Origin: Marinomonas transparens
Lineage (GTDB): Bacteria > Pseudomonadota > Gammaproteobacteria > Pseudomonadales > Marinomonadaceae
Assembly: GCF_016463975.1 (NCBI RefSeq)
Contig: NZ_JAEMNX010000002.1
Coordinates: 124,001 to 188,000 of the forward strand
DNA: 64,000 nucleotides
Direction of reading: 5' to 3'
Shown piece by piece: positions 15,004 through 23,739 of this stretch. A program made the translations under genes and the position numbers. The notes under the pieces are model-generated. The model had not been told where the DNA came from. It made no database searches and saw nothing but the letters and a program-made list of their open reading frames with translations. Numbering within the stretch: the first letter of the stretch is position 1; each line of letters begins with the position of its first letter.

Positions 15004-15123
15004 TCTTTTCTCCACAAGCGCTAATAAAGACGTTATTTTAATGTAAATAAGATTCATTAACACTAAAATTATTGAGTCTCAACTATCGTTCCAGATACTT
15101 TGATCCATCAAAAAGGAAACACA

Positions 15124-15726
15124 ATGTATTGCCTTAACTTGCAAGTGATGCACGGTATTCCTGATAACTTGCAAGACAGTGCTTTTCAGCTGTATTTGAA
15201 TGAGCTTAAGCGCCATACCAGTACACTTGCGATTAGCGATGAACAATTAATAAAACTGCTCGTCCTGTCCTTAGATTGGCGATTTGCTTTGGCAGCAGTG
15301 AAAGACAATCATGTGGTTGGCTTGGCAGGCTATCAGTGTAAAGCCGGTTCCTTTACCGGCGGCGCCAGCCCAGTTCAACTTTTAAGGTGCTTAGGCATTC
15401 GGACTTTTTTTCGACTCAATCGATCCCATCTTGCTGCCTCTCGCAAAGCGCAACCAAAAGAACTATTGCATGATGGCTTGATCGTGTCCGTTGATTATCG
15501 TCGCCAAGGCGTAGCGATGCGATTACTTAATGCACTGAGAATCCATGCCGAGCAAGCAAACTTTACTCAAATGCGATTGGATGTAACAGAGCATAACCTC
15601 CCAGCCATCGCACTTTATCAAAAAATGGGCTACCAAGCGGACCACCAAAAGGCCAATGGTCATTGGGTGTATCGGCGCCATCTTAACTCAGCTGTTCATT
15701 GGTCGGAAATGAGCTCCGAACAATAG
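15124..15726 (+). CDS. GNAT family N-acetyltransferase
   Basis: 200 residues from ATG 15124, preceded by AAGGAA; an earlier ATG at 15100 has no ribosome site. The acetyl-CoA binding motif appears as VDYRRQGVAMRLLNAL (about residues 120-135, R-x-x-G-x-A/G pattern), followed by LDVTEHNLPAIALYQKMGYQ, the usual GNAT C-terminal beta-alpha unit. The substrate is unknown. The gene is divergent from sdhC, and its 3' end overlaps the next, convergent gene by 31 bases. Confidence 0.85.
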   Translation: MYCLNLQVMHGIPDNLQDSAFQLYLNELKRHTSTLAISDEQLIKLLVLSLDWRFALAAVKDNHVVGLAGYQCKAGSFTGGASPVQLLRCLGIRTFFRLNRSHLAASRKAQPKELLHDGLIVSVDYRRQGVAMRLLNALRIHAEQANFTQMRLDVTEHNLPAIALYQKMGYQADHQKANGHWVYRRHLNSAVHWSEMSSEQ

Positions 15727-16172
15727 CATTGCCAACATTGCCTGAATTGCTCGACAACCATTTTTGACCGCGTATTAGAAGCATCATGCTGTACTAGGCA
15801 ATCACATAATCGAGCGACCTCGGCATAGGCTATTAAGGCTCCGTGACGAATAGCCAACGACTGCTTGCTGGCGACTATGGCCTGTAATTCATTGGCCGTC
15901 ACAACAAGGTAATGTCGGGCATCACTATCGCTTGGTACTGGACAGAAATCAAAGCAATTAAGGCAGGCATAGACACTCATCTTAAGCGCTTCTTCCGTAA
16001 TCGCCTGAGAGGTCAGCAGTTGGACACTAAGCGCAAAGGCCTGCTGGTAAAAGTCACTCGCGAGGTCTGCTTGACCCTGCATGAAAGCGCTGTGTGCCTT
16101 CAAATTCGCAAGATCATAAGCCTCGACTAAAGCACCGATATCAGAAAGTGTCGACTCAGTAAGTAAGCCCAT
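15696..16172 (-). CDS. Unknown cysteine-rich protein downstream of cysH
   Basis: 158 residues from ATG 16172, five bases after the cysH stop, so probably cotranscribed with it; an alternative start at 16199 would overlap cysH. The protein is helical and has notable cysteines: CLNCFDFC near residue 80, CDC near 127, and CWQCYC near the C-terminus. A metal-binding or redox role is possible. No family is recognised. The 3' end overlaps the GNAT gene on the opposite strand. Confidence 0.65.
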   Translation of the reverse strand: MGLLTESTLSDIGALVEAYDLANLKAHSAFMQGQADLASDFYQQAFALSVQLLTSQAITEEALKMSVYACLNCFDFCPVPSDSDARHYLVVTANELQAIVASKQSLAIRHGALIAYAEVARLCDCLVQHDASNTRSKMVVEQFRQCWQCYCSELISDQ

Positions 16173-16176
16173 TGTC

Positions 16177-16797
16177 TTATAGCTTAGTGTGCAAGCCACA
16201 CTCGCGATTTTCTAATGCTTTTGTCGGGTCAAAGTAGCGCACGACATTAGGTAAATCAAACTGAGCTAAATAACCCTGCATATCAGCCTCTTTCCAATGT
16301 AACAACGGGGCCACCTTGATCGCGCCATTAGGACCTGAACCAAACACCTCCATGGATTGACGAAACTCAGTTTGCTCACTGCGTACCGCCGTAAACCAGA
16401 TATCTGGACTTTGCTCTTTCATTGCTCGAGAAAAAGGCTCTAATTTGAATTGCTCGGTAAACTCCGCGTGACCTTCGTCTTCAAAATGCGGAATACCGCC
16501 TAACGCAGCATCACGTCGAGCCGCACTCACCTTGGGTGTGTACACCTCTATATTAAGCTTGAGCGAGTCAATTAATTGCTCGGCGATCTTGTAGGTATCA
16601 GGCGTATTGTAGCCAGAGTCAATCCATACAATGGGCATGTCAGGTTTAACTTGCGTGACCATATGCAAAATAACCGCTTCGTAAGGACCAAAATTCGTCG
16701 TTGTTAGGGGCTTGCTAGACTGTGAACTCGCCCACTCAATAATCTCTAGTGGACCAGAATTTTGTAACTTTTGATTGGCTTGCTGAATGTCTATCAT
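16177..16797 (-). CDS. cysH: Phosphoadenylylsulfate (PAPS) reductase CysH
   Basis: 206 residues from ATG 16797, with CAGGGA nine bases upstream. It reduces PAPS to sulfite in assimilatory sulfate reduction, using thioredoxin. The C-terminal ECGLH with its catalytic Cys is the PAPS-reductase signature. The paired cysteines that ligate the Fe-S cluster of APS reductases are absent, which favours PAPS over APS. The N-terminal nucleotide-binding region has VIWIDSGYNTPDTY-like residues (as VWIDSGYNTPDTY). No other cys genes are adjacent. Confidence 0.92.
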   Translation of the reverse strand: MIDIQQANQKLQNSGPLEIIEWASSQSSKPLTTTNFGPYEAVILHMVTQVKPDMPIVWIDSGYNTPDTYKIAEQLIDSLKLNIEVYTPKVSAARRDAALGGIPHFEDEGHAEFTEQFKLEPFSRAMKEQSPDIWFTAVRSEQTEFRQSMEVFGSGPNGAIKVAPLLHWKEADMQGYLAQFDLPNVVRYFDPTKALENRECGLHTKL

Positions 16798-16860
16798 GTC
16801 ATTTCCCTGCACTGTATTCGTAAAATAGAGAAAGATAGTAAGACTCGACCCACACAAATG

Positions 16861-16877
16861 CAAATGAGATTCATTTG
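16861..16877. promoter_or_regulatory. 17-bp palindrome upstream of cysH
   Basis: CAAATGA-GAT-TCATTTG, perfect 7-base arms, 64 bases upstream of the cysH start. The core AATGA-N3-TCATT recalls Fur boxes, but only part of the 19-base consensus fits. A regulator site is inferred. Confidence 0.45.
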
Positions 16878-16899
16878 TACCAATAAAGTATCAGAGAGC

Positions 16900-16941
16900 A
16901 AAGCGGCGTTTTGATGAGGTAGGCGCGAAACGCTGCTTTTT
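16900..16941 (+). terminator. Terminator-like hairpin divergent from cysH
   Basis: Arms AAAGCGGCGTTT (16900-16911) and AAACGCTGCTTT (16928-16939) pair with one mismatch, followed by T on the plus strand. No plus-strand gene precedes it, so it could end a small RNA or be a regulatory structure. Confidence 0.4.
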
Positions 16942-17138
16942 CTAAACGGCGAGAGATCATCATAAGCGTTTCTTTTGGCATAATTGTGAGAGCATCACAG
17001 TTGAGCTAAAACGTTTTATTGTGGCGACAGTTTGCGGTAAAGAGAATTGATCTTGAGGAAATATGAATTGGCTAGATTTAAATAAACGGGTATTTGAGTT
17101 AGCCAGTAAAACGCGGGCATAAAAAAAGGCACCATAAA

Positions 17139-17225
17139 TGGTGCCCGGGACCGGAATCGAACCGGTACGATATTTCTATCGCAAGATTTTAAGTCTTGTG
17201 TGTCTACCAATTTCACCACCCGGGC
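17139..17225 (-). tRNA. leuZ: tRNA-Leu (anticodon TAA)
   Basis: 87 bases including encoded CCA. The acceptor stem GCCCGGG pairs with CCCGGGC, the anticodon loop sequence CTTAAAA gives TAA, there is a long variable arm, and the T-arm reads GGTTCGATTCC. It is third in a Gly-Cys-Leu cluster, the same order as glyW-cysT-leuZ in E. coli. Confidence 0.96.
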
Positions 17226-17235
17226 ATTTCTGATT

Positions 17236-17309
17236 TGGAGGCCGGAGTCGGAATCGAACCGGCGTTAACGGAGTTGCAGTCCGCTGCATGACCACTCTGC
17301 CATCCGGCC
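17236..17309 (-). tRNA. cysT: tRNA-Cys (anticodon GCA)
   Basis: 74 bases with encoded CCA. Acceptor GGCCGGA/TCCGGCC, anticodon loop CTGCAAC, discriminator T as usual for tRNA-Cys, T-loop TTCGATT. Confidence 0.96.
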
Positions 17310-17330
17310 CTCTATCAGAATCTTTTAAGA

Positions 17331-17405
17331 TGGAGCGGGAAACGAGGCTCGAACTCGCGACCCCAACCTTGGCAAGGTTGTGCTCTACCACTGAGCTATT
17401 CCCGC
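17331..17405 (-). tRNA. glyW: tRNA-Gly (anticodon GCC)
   Basis: 75 bases with encoded CCA. Acceptor GCGGGAA/TTCCCGC, anticodon loop TTGCCAA, T-loop TTCGAGC. First tRNA of the cluster, downstream of pgsA on the same strand. Confidence 0.96.
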
Positions 17406-17501
17406 CTCTCAAAAGACGGTGCCTATTCTATGTATTTGAGCTTTCAGGTCAAGAAAAAAAACCAAATAAATAGCTAACTTAGGCTCTTTTTTGAAATCTG
17501 T

Positions 17502-18062
17502 TCAGTTTTCACCCGACTGTTTGGACATAAGCTCTGGCCAAGCCGCTTTTAAATAAATATACATAGACCAAAGCGTAAGCAGAGCCGCGACAACCAGAAC
17601 CGTTTCACCAACATGTGCCCACAGAGTTCCAGGCTGAGTTCCTAATAGAATAAAAATGGCTAACATTTGCATGGTGGTTTTTAACTTACCAATATAAGAC
17701 ACAGCTACGCTGGCTCGCTTGCCCATTTCCGCCATCCACTCTCGTAACGCAGAAATAACAATTTCACGTCCTACGATAACCGCACTGGCTAAAGTCAGTA
17801 ATGGATTGGAATAACTCGCCACCAGCATAACAAGCGCCACAGACACCATCAGCTTATCAGCAACAGGGTCAAAGAAAGCACCAAATGGCGTCATTTGATT
17901 TAGCTTTCTCGCTAAAAAACCATCCAGCCAGTCCGTTATGGCTGCAACCGCAAAAATAAATGCACAGGTATAGTAACGACCTTCCCATGGTAGATAATAA
18001 ACCGCGACCAAAATCGGAATCATGAAAATCCGTACAGAGGTCAATATATTGGGTATGTTCAT
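17502..18062 (-). CDS. pgsA: CDP-diacylglycerol-glycerol-3-phosphate 3-phosphatidyltransferase
   Basis: 186 residues, the usual PgsA length. It makes phosphatidylglycerophosphate, committing CDP-diacylglycerol to phosphatidylglycerol. The CDP-alcohol phosphotransferase signature DG-x2-AR-x8-G-x3-D-x3-D is complete in the segment beginning DWLDGFLARKL (residues about 42-65). Several membrane helices follow. It lies after uvrC and before the Gly-Cys-Leu tRNAs, the classical enteric arrangement. Confidence 0.96.
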   Translation of the reverse strand: MNIPNILTSVRIFMIPILVAVYYLPWEGRYYTCAFIFAVAAITDWLDGFLARKLNQMTPFGAFFDPVADKLMVSVALVMLVASYSNPLLTLASAVIVGREIVISALREWMAEMGKRASVAVSYIGKLKTTMQMLAIFILLGTQPGTLWAHVGETVLVVAALLTLWSMYIYLKAAWPELMSKQSGEN

Positions 18063-18116
18063 TTTGTTCCTAATGTATATGATGTAAAAGCTTTAGGCCT
18101 GCTATTAGGCAATAGC

Positions 18117-19940
18117 TTAACGCTTATGAAGGTAGAGATAAATTTCTTCTGCCTTTTTTGCACTAATTCCTTTCACCTTAGAAATGTCTTCCTGACTTGC
18201 AGAGAGCATCTCTTGATAGCCCCCAAAGGCCGTCAGCAAGTCCTTACGACGATTCGGGCCAATACCAGGTATTTCCTCTAATACAGAATGACGACGCTTC
18301 TTATCACGTCTGCGACGATGGTTTTTTATGGCAAACCGATGGGATTCATCTCGGATATGCTGAATCAGATGCAATGCCGCTGAATCCGGTGGCAATACCA
18401 CTTCATCTTCTCTCGAACCTATATAAAGAGTTTCAAGGCCTGGTTTACGGGTATCGCCTTTCGCCACTCCTAACAAAAAGATATCCACCAAACCGAGTTC
18501 TTTTAATACCGCCTCGGCTTGGGTGAGCTGCCCCTTGCCACCATCGATTAATAGCACATCTGGCGCTTCCAGCTCTCCGCTCTTCACACGCTTATAACGT
18601 CGAGTAAGAGCTTGTTTCATCGCGCCGTAGTCATCGCCTCCCTCAACCCCTTCAATATTAAAGGAGCGATAACGCCTTTTATCTGGACCATCAGGCCCAA
18701 ACACAACACAAGATGCTACGGTAGCTTCACCACTAGAGTGACTGATGTCAAAACACTCCATATGAGTTGGCGGCTCTTTAAATCCAAGGAGTTTTTGCAG
18801 TGCTGTTATACGGCTAAAATAATTACGCTTATCGGATAAACGCGCTTGCAAACCTTGCTCTGCATTTAACTTTGCAAGATCCATCCAACGGGCACGCTGC
18901 CCTCTAACATTATGTACAACTTCCACTTTCTTTTGCGTGGTTTCAAAAATCCCTGCAACCAATACTTCATTGTCATCAACCTCATGACTCACTATGAGTG
19001 TTTTTGGCAATTCTTGAATACCACCCAGATAAAACTGAGCAATAAAAGAAGACAGTAGCTCACTCTCGGTTACTTCAATGGGCATTTTCGGATAATAACT
19101 TTTACTACCAACAACCTTACCTTTGCGTACTGTCATCACATGAACACACAAACCGCCCGGCTGAATTATCGCTGCAATAACATCAGCTTCACCCGTTTGA
19201 CCATGAACATGCTGCTGCTCTTGTATATGATTCAGTTGGATAATCTGGTCGCGTAATTCTGCCGCACGCTCAAATTCCATATCCGCCGCCGCGGCACTCA
19301 TTTGATGCGTTATTTCAGCGGTCAACTCTTGGTTTTTACCCTCTAAAAACATACGCGCATGACGCACATCGATATCGTATTCTTGATCTTCAATTAAACC
19401 AACACAAGGGCCCGAACAACGCTTAATTTGATATTGCAAGCAAGGTCTTGAACGGTTCGCATAGGTTCCATCTTCACACTGACGAACCTTAAACACCTTC
19501 TGCATGGTATTAAGGCTTTCTTTTACCGCACTGCCACTCGGAAAAGGGCCAAATAAAGTACCTTTTTCTGTTTTATGACCTCGGCGAAAGAGTAAAGAAG
19601 GGTGTTGATGATCTGACAATAAAATATAAGGATAGGATTTATCATCCCTTAATAAAATATTATAAGGAGGACGATGTTGCTTAATGAGGGTTTGTTCAAG
19701 CAATAAAGCTTCTGTTTCACTCTTTGTAACAGCAATTTCAATGGCGTCGATTCGACTAACCAACGCCATGGTTTTGGTCGTTAAACCTGTTGCTCTAAAG
19801 TAGCTTGCAACGCGATTTTTTAGATTTTTAGCTTTACCAACATACAACAACTCACCTTTACTACCGTACATTCGATAGACACCAGGTCTGGTAGTTAAGT
19901 TGCTTACAAAGTGTTTTGGGTCGAACGCTCGGTGGCTCAA
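18117..19940 (-). CDS. uvrC: Excinuclease ABC subunit C
   Basis: 607 residues, full length. It makes the dual incisions of nucleotide excision repair together with UvrB. The order is: GIY-YIG domain at residues 15-95 (RPGVYRMYGSKGELLYVGKA), UVR motif near 205-240 (MEFERAAELRDQIIQL), an RNase-H-like 5'-incision domain containing MECFDISHSSG, and a C-terminal helix-hairpin-helix pair (EEIPGIGPNRRKDLL, VKGISAKKAEEIY). It follows the response regulator gene by 13 bases, as uvrY-uvrC does in E. coli. Confidence 0.97.
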   Translation of the reverse strand: MSHRAFDPKHFVSNLTTRPGVYRMYGSKGELLYVGKAKNLKNRVASYFRATGLTTKTMALVSRIDAIEIAVTKSETEALLLEQTLIKQHRPPYNILLRDDKSYPYILLSDHQHPSLLFRRGHKTEKGTLFGPFPSGSAVKESLNTMQKVFKVRQCEDGTYANRSRPCLQYQIKRCSGPCVGLIEDQEYDIDVRHARMFLEGKNQELTAEITHQMSAAAADMEFERAAELRDQIIQLNHIQEQQHVHGQTGEADVIAAIIQPGGLCVHVMTVRKGKVVGSKSYYPKMPIEVTESELLSSFIAQFYLGGIQELPKTLIVSHEVDDNEVLVAGIFETTQKKVEVVHNVRGQRARWMDLAKLNAEQGLQARLSDKRNYFSRITALQKLLGFKEPPTHMECFDISHSSGEATVASCVVFGPDGPDKRRYRSFNIEGVEGGDDYGAMKQALTRRYKRVKSGELEAPDVLLIDGGKGQLTQAEAVLKELGLVDIFLLGVAKGDTRKPGLETLYIGSREDEVVLPPDSAALHLIQHIRDESHRFAIKNHRRRRDKKRRHSVLEEIPGIGPNRRKDLLTAFGGYQEMLSASQEDISKVKGISAKKAEEIYLYLHKR

Positions 19941-19953
19941 AAAAACCTCGTTA

Positions 19954-20598
19954 TCACTGCCCCATACCTAACACACTATAACGTACCGCTAAATGAATAA
20001 GCTCCACATCACTTTCAATATTTAACTTTGAAAATATGCGTGTTCGATAGGTACTCACCGTTTTAGGGCTAACATTAAGGTGCTCTGCAATTTCAGTCGA
20101 TTTTTTACAATCCACTATCATTTGAGCGACTTGTAATTCTCTATCAGACAACTGCTCCAACGGAGAACCTTGTCCATCGATAGAAAATTTAGAAAGCGCC
20201 ATTTTTTGAGCAATGCTTTTAGATATGTAATGGCCACCTTTAGATACAATCTCAATAGCCTCTAATAACTCGGAGGTATTGGTTCCCTTAGTAAGATAGC
20301 TGGATGCGCCAGCTTCTAACAATTTCACAGGGTAAAGATTGTCGTCCAGAGCAGACAAAGCAATAACTTTAATCTTGGGTAAGATGCGTTTAATTTCTTT
20401 CGTCGCGCCTAAACCACCAATACCAGGCATATGTACATCCATCAGGACGATATCTGGCAGCAATGCTTTTGCTTGTATTATGGACTCTTCACCACTGTGA
20501 ACAACTCCAACGACCTCAACCCCTTTAACATCCTGTAGTACGCGACTAATGCCTTGGCTAACCACATCGTGGTCATCAACTATCAATATTTTCAACAT
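19954..20598 (-). CDS. uvrY: GacA/UvrY response regulator
   Basis: 214 residues: receiver domain with phosphoacceptor Asp54 in DIVLMDVHMPG and conserved Lys in the YLTKGTNTSE segment, then a LuxR-type HTH (LSDRELQVAQMIVDCKKSTEI, then VSPKTVSTYRTRIF). This is the partner of the BarA/GacS kinase that drives CsrA-antagonising small RNAs. The synteny with uvrC supports orthology. The kinase and small RNAs are not in this window. Confidence 0.94.
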   Translation of the reverse strand: MLKILIVDDHDVVSQGISRVLQDVKGVEVVGVVHSGEESIIQAKALLPDIVLMDVHMPGIGGLGATKEIKRILPKIKVIALSALDDNLYPVKLLEAGASSYLTKGTNTSELLEAIEIVSKGGHYISKSIAQKMALSKFSIDGQGSPLEQLSDRELQVAQMIVDCKKSTEIAEHLNVSPKTVSTYRTRIFSKLNIESDVELIHLAVRYSVLGMGQ

Positions 20599-20731
20599 AA
20601 CGACCTCGCCACTATCTTACGCCTCGCGCCAATCCCCCTATGATAACTAGAATGAAACTGCGCTCATAGCATCCTGCTAATATAAAGTTACTAATTTTTA
20701 CATAAAACCACGATATAAGATTGTATAAATT

Positions 20732-21547
20732 TCATTTTGGCAATTCACCTTTATAACCCATTTCTACAAGCTTGTTTTGACTCAACTCTCTATAACGCTG
20801 TCGAATGCCTGACCCTTGAGTTTTTTGCGTATAGTAAAATAATGGCACGATTTCATCTTCAGAAATCGCTAATTCCTCTGCAATCTGACGGGTCAGATCA
20901 TTAACACTTAACGTCTGCTGGTCTTCGATCATGATCACTTTAGGTATCACCAAACGCTCGCCTGCAATGACTCTGTCGACTATTTTCAAATAATTTTCTT
21001 CGTATAAAGGCCAAGTCACCCGCTCTTCTTCAGACTTAAGCTTATACCAGCCAACTTGTGAAGCGGCAAAAAAAACAGCGGGATGACTCCACTTATAAAC
21101 TAGAGGATCAGATCGGCAGGAGCAAGCCTCAAAATAAGCAGTACGAGGATCCAATAACCCATAGGCCTTGTAAGCCGTATGAATAAGCCGCAAAAATTCT
21201 GAAATGGTCGGTGGCCAGTCATAAACCTCTTTGGTTCTCTCAACCGCATAGGCCAACAAGGGCTCTTGAAACCCCTTTAATGCAATTGCCCACTCACGCT
21301 TAGCCAGCTTCACTTCATCAGGGTTACTATAAGCCGAAGCAAACTTATGGGTGTAAATCGCTTTAAAGCGAGCAAACAGCATGTTGACTAACACACGCGT
21401 CTGCTGCTGTTCCTCCGTAGGCCCTGAGTCATTGGAGCCATAACCCGTCCGATGATCACCAGTCTGTGTCGTGGATGTTGCTGAGGGCGTCGCTAACTTC
21501 CTCTCTAGAGGTTTTATTAAATTTTGAACTGACTGAGGTTCCTTCAT
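20732..21547 (-). CDS. Lambda P-like replication protein (possible helicase loader)
   Basis: 271 residues. Residues about 50-125, from RVLVNMLFARFKAIY through AKREWAIALKGF to WPPTISEFLRLI, follow the phage lambda P N-terminal region, which brings DnaB helicase to the origin. The C-terminal half is unfamiliar. The start overlaps the preceding DnaT/lambda-O-like gene by 92 bases and has no strong ribosome site, so a start at an internal codon is possible. From memory, domesticated lambda-O/lambda-P-derived pairs named DopC/DopE were proposed as helicase loaders in bacteria lacking DnaC and DciA; this pair fits that description. Confidence 0.75.
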   Translation of the reverse strand: MKEPQSVQNLIKPLERKLATPSATSTTQTGDHRTGYGSNDSGPTEEQQQTRVLVNMLFARFKAIYTHKFASAYSNPDEVKLAKREWAIALKGFQEPLLAYAVERTKEVYDWPPTISEFLRLIHTAYKAYGLLDPRTAYFEACSCRSDPLVYKWSHPAVFFAASQVGWYKLKSEEERVTWPLYEENYLKIVDRVIAGERLVIPKVIMIEDQQTLSVNDLTRQIAEELAISEDEIVPLFYYTQKTQGSGIRQRYRELSQNKLVEMGYKGELPK

Positions 21548-22280
21548 ATGAAGACCGATCCGATTGTTTATATTGCCACTGACGTTTTACGTATTTGAAA
21601 AACTCACTATTCCAAGTGCGAACATTTTTACGCTGCTCTTTGATCCTCAGCAAAAATTCTGGCTGCAGACCAACCGCAAAATCACGAGCAATTCCTGCCT
21701 GCACTATTTGCTCTAACGTCGCCTCTTCTGGTTGCCATTGGTCAGGTTGCCTAGAGCGCTCTTTTTGCTCAAGATATAAATCAAAATCGGTTACACCACG
21801 ACGATCATTCGCTACTGGAGGCGCAGCCGGTGCATTATATTGCCTAGCAACAGGGGCTGACGACGAAGCTTTAGGCTGAGGTGTGAATTCTGTCGATTTA
21901 GCCCTAGATTCACGATGCAAACGGTCCATTTTGCTCATTAAAGGATCATCTATTATGCTAGCCTGCTGAACAGCTTTAGTGACTTTCACCGGCTTTTCAG
22001 CCGACGCCATTTGGCTAGAAGATAAGTGAATTTCTAACACATCACCCTGACGCTGAAAATCTAACAATTGACTAATCTGCAAGTTCGCCATCAATCGCAT
22101 TACCATAGGAACAGTCCAAAAGGGCAATTGAGAGCTCAGTTTACTAATTTCGACTTGTAAAACACTGGTATTAAGCAAGTAGGCTTGCTGCTTTAAAAAA
22201 GTCAGCAACACGGCTTCTTCTAGACCGATTTGAGCTGCCATTGAAAAGGATATTGGTAATGAATAATCGTTATCTAACAT
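21456..22280 (-). CDS. DnaT/lambda O-like primosomal protein
   Basis: 274 residues. The N-terminal 85 residues look like a winged-helix domain (GLEEAVLLTFLKQQAY to VLEIHLS). A linker rich in Ala, Pro and Ser follows. Residues about 195-240 (PEEATLEQIVQAGIARDF, then FLLRIKEQRKNVRTWNSEFF) resemble the DnaT single-stranded-DNA-binding domain. Its neighbour resembles lambda P, so together they look like an O-P/DnaT-DnaC type module acting on DnaB. There are no phage genes around them, which favours domestication. Confidence 0.78.
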   Translation of the reverse strand: MLDNDYSLPISFSMAAQIGLEEAVLLTFLKQQAYLLNTSVLQVEISKLSSQLPFWTVPMVMRLMANLQISQLLDFQRQGDVLEIHLSSSQMASAEKPVKVTKAVQQASIIDDPLMSKMDRLHRESRAKSTEFTPQPKASSSAPVARQYNAPAAPPVANDRRGVTDFDLYLEQKERSRQPDQWQPEEATLEQIVQAGIARDFAVGLQPEFLLRIKEQRKNVRTWNSEFFKYVKRQWQYKQSDRSSYEGTSVSSKFNKTSREEVSDALSNIHDTDW

Positions 22281-22525
22281 AAATCTCGCTTCGCACGTTT
22301 ATCTTAACAGTCTACCAAAAGCCTTAACTATTAGCACGGTACCTCTCCACCAGTTTGATAACAATAACAAAAGCCACTCGAATCATAAGCAGATGACATC
22401 TGAATGACAGTTACCATTTTCTCAATTGACAGAGTAAAAACTCACTTCTATGCTGAAATGGTGAGGCCTAATTTGCAACAGCAAATTGGGTACACCTAGC
22501 CAACTTGACTGAGGAGAAAAGTTGT

Positions 22526-22840
22526 ATGCATACTACAAATATTACTGGACACCATATCGATATCACCCCTGCCATTAAAAACCATATCAACGAAAAACTG
22601 ACTAAAGTATCCAAACTGACAGACCAGATAACTTCTGTAAATGTAACCTTGTTAAAAGACAGTAAAAACCAAAAAGCCGAAGCGACACTGCATCTTCCGG
22701 GCAAAGAAATATTTGCCGCCTCCTCTGAAGATAGACTATTTCATGCCATAGACTCCATGGTTGATAAACTCGCTCGGCAAATAGATAAACACAAAACCAA
22801 ACAAACCTCAGGAACACACAAACCCGTCGTTGTTTCCTAG
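22526..22840 (+). CDS. hpf: Ribosome hibernation promoting factor (short HPF/YfiA family)
   Basis: 104 residues from ATG 22526, preceded by GAGGAG; the frame extends a few codons upstream without a ribosome site. It binds the 30S subunit in stationary phase. Family features: MHTTNITGHHIDITPAIKNHI at the start, the central KAEATLHLPGKEIFAASSED and a basic C-terminus. It lacks the long C-terminal domain, so it is a short type. rpoN and pts genes, its usual neighbours, are absent. Confidence 0.9.
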   Translation: MHTTNITGHHIDITPAIKNHINEKLTKVSKLTDQITSVNVTLLKDSKNQKAEATLHLPGKEIFAASSEDRLFHAIDSMVDKLARQIDKHKTKQTSGTHKPVVVS

Positions 22841-22981
22841 CCCACCGAATAAAGCATCGAGCAAAACTCGGTGCTTTAAAGTTTCTTTTCTAATTAAGAT
22901 AAAATTCTACCTTGAGTTTTTGAACTTTCACCCGCATATTAACTCTTAGTAAAAGTTCATAACCCTTAAGGAGTAATACTC

Positions 22982-23638
22982 ATGAGTTATACTGAAGCCC
23001 TGTCGACACACACGTCACAAGCGGCTAATAAAACACTCCGCAATACTTACGGATTGTTGTCGCTAACCCTCTTGTTCAGCGCCTTCACTGCAGGCGTGAG
23101 CATGGCCATGAACTTACCACACCCAGGTTTATTCATTACCTTGGTTGGTTTCTATGGTTTATTATTTTTAACACACAAATGCAAAAACAATTCTGCTGGC
23201 ATTCTTTGTGTTTTCGCACTGACTGGTTTTATGGGATTAACCCTTGGCCCAATCTTAAGCCTGTACCTAAACATGGCTAATGGCGGAAGCTTAATCATGA
23301 GCGCATTGGGCATCACAGGCCTATCGTTTCTGGGATTATCTGCCTACGCTCTAATTTCAAAGAAAGACTTTAGCTTCCTTAATGGATTCGTTACTGTTGG
23401 TTTCTTTGTACTCATATTTGCCGTGATTGCTGGCTTTTTTGTGCAAATGCCAGCTCTTCAAATCTTTATTTCAGCAGGCTTCGCACTCTTCTCTGCGGCG
23501 ATTATTTTGCTACAAACGAGTCAAATCGTGCGTGGCGGTGAAACAAACTACATCATGGCAACAGTGAACCTATATGTTTCTCTGTACAACATGTTTCTAA
23601 GTATTTTGTCTCTATTGGGAATGTCTAGCGACGATTAA
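22982..23638 (+). CDS. yccA: Bax inhibitor-1/YccA family membrane protein
   Basis: 218 residues with seven predicted membrane helices and the family pattern: start TLRNTYGLLSLTLLFSAF, middle ALTGFMGLTLGPILSLY, and end YIMATVNLYVSLYNMFLSIL. E. coli YccA modulates FtsH proteolysis of membrane proteins. AAGGAG precedes the ATG. It is followed by a terminator and then tusDCBE, the same neighbourhood as in E. coli (yccA-tusE) and pseudomonads. Confidence 0.92.
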   Translation: MSYTEALSTHTSQAANKTLRNTYGLLSLTLLFSAFTAGVSMAMNLPHPGLFITLVGFYGLLFLTHKCKNNSAGILCVFALTGFMGLTLGPILSLYLNMANGGSLIMSALGITGLSFLGLSAYALISKKDFSFLNGFVTVGFFVLIFAVIAGFFVQMPALQIFISAGFALFSAAIILLQTSQIVRGGETNYIMATVNLYVSLYNMFLSILSLLGMSSDD

Positions 23639-23652
23639 TTCCTAGCGCCAAC

Positions 23653-23681
23653 AAAAAAGGCCGCAGACTGCGGCCTTTTTT
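23653..23681 (+). terminator. Terminator after yccA
   Basis: Perfect hairpin GGCCGCAG-A-CTGCGGCC (23659-23675) followed by six T, with A before it. Confidence 0.92.
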
Positions 23682-23739
23682 ATCTGTAAACTTTGTCAAA
23701 ATCCACCTGACATTGATAGCAATACAAGGTTTCTTTGGA

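Larger units (their letters stand above)
16798..17138. other. Non-coding region between cysH and the tRNA cluster
   Basis: 341 bases with no gene. It holds the 17-bp palindrome at 16861-16877 and a long near-perfect hairpin at 16900-16941. I saw no small open frame with a convincing ribosome site. Confidence 0.6.

Noticed and set aside
17016..17412. Open frames across the tRNA cluster, e.g. one beginning MVKLVDTQDLKSC
   Set aside because: These are well-known false proteins translated from tRNA genes (the Leu, Cys and Gly tRNAs here).
22851..22880. Terminator after hpf
   Set aside because: An imperfect hairpin exists (GCATCGAG/CTCGGTGC) but no T run follows; too weak to list.
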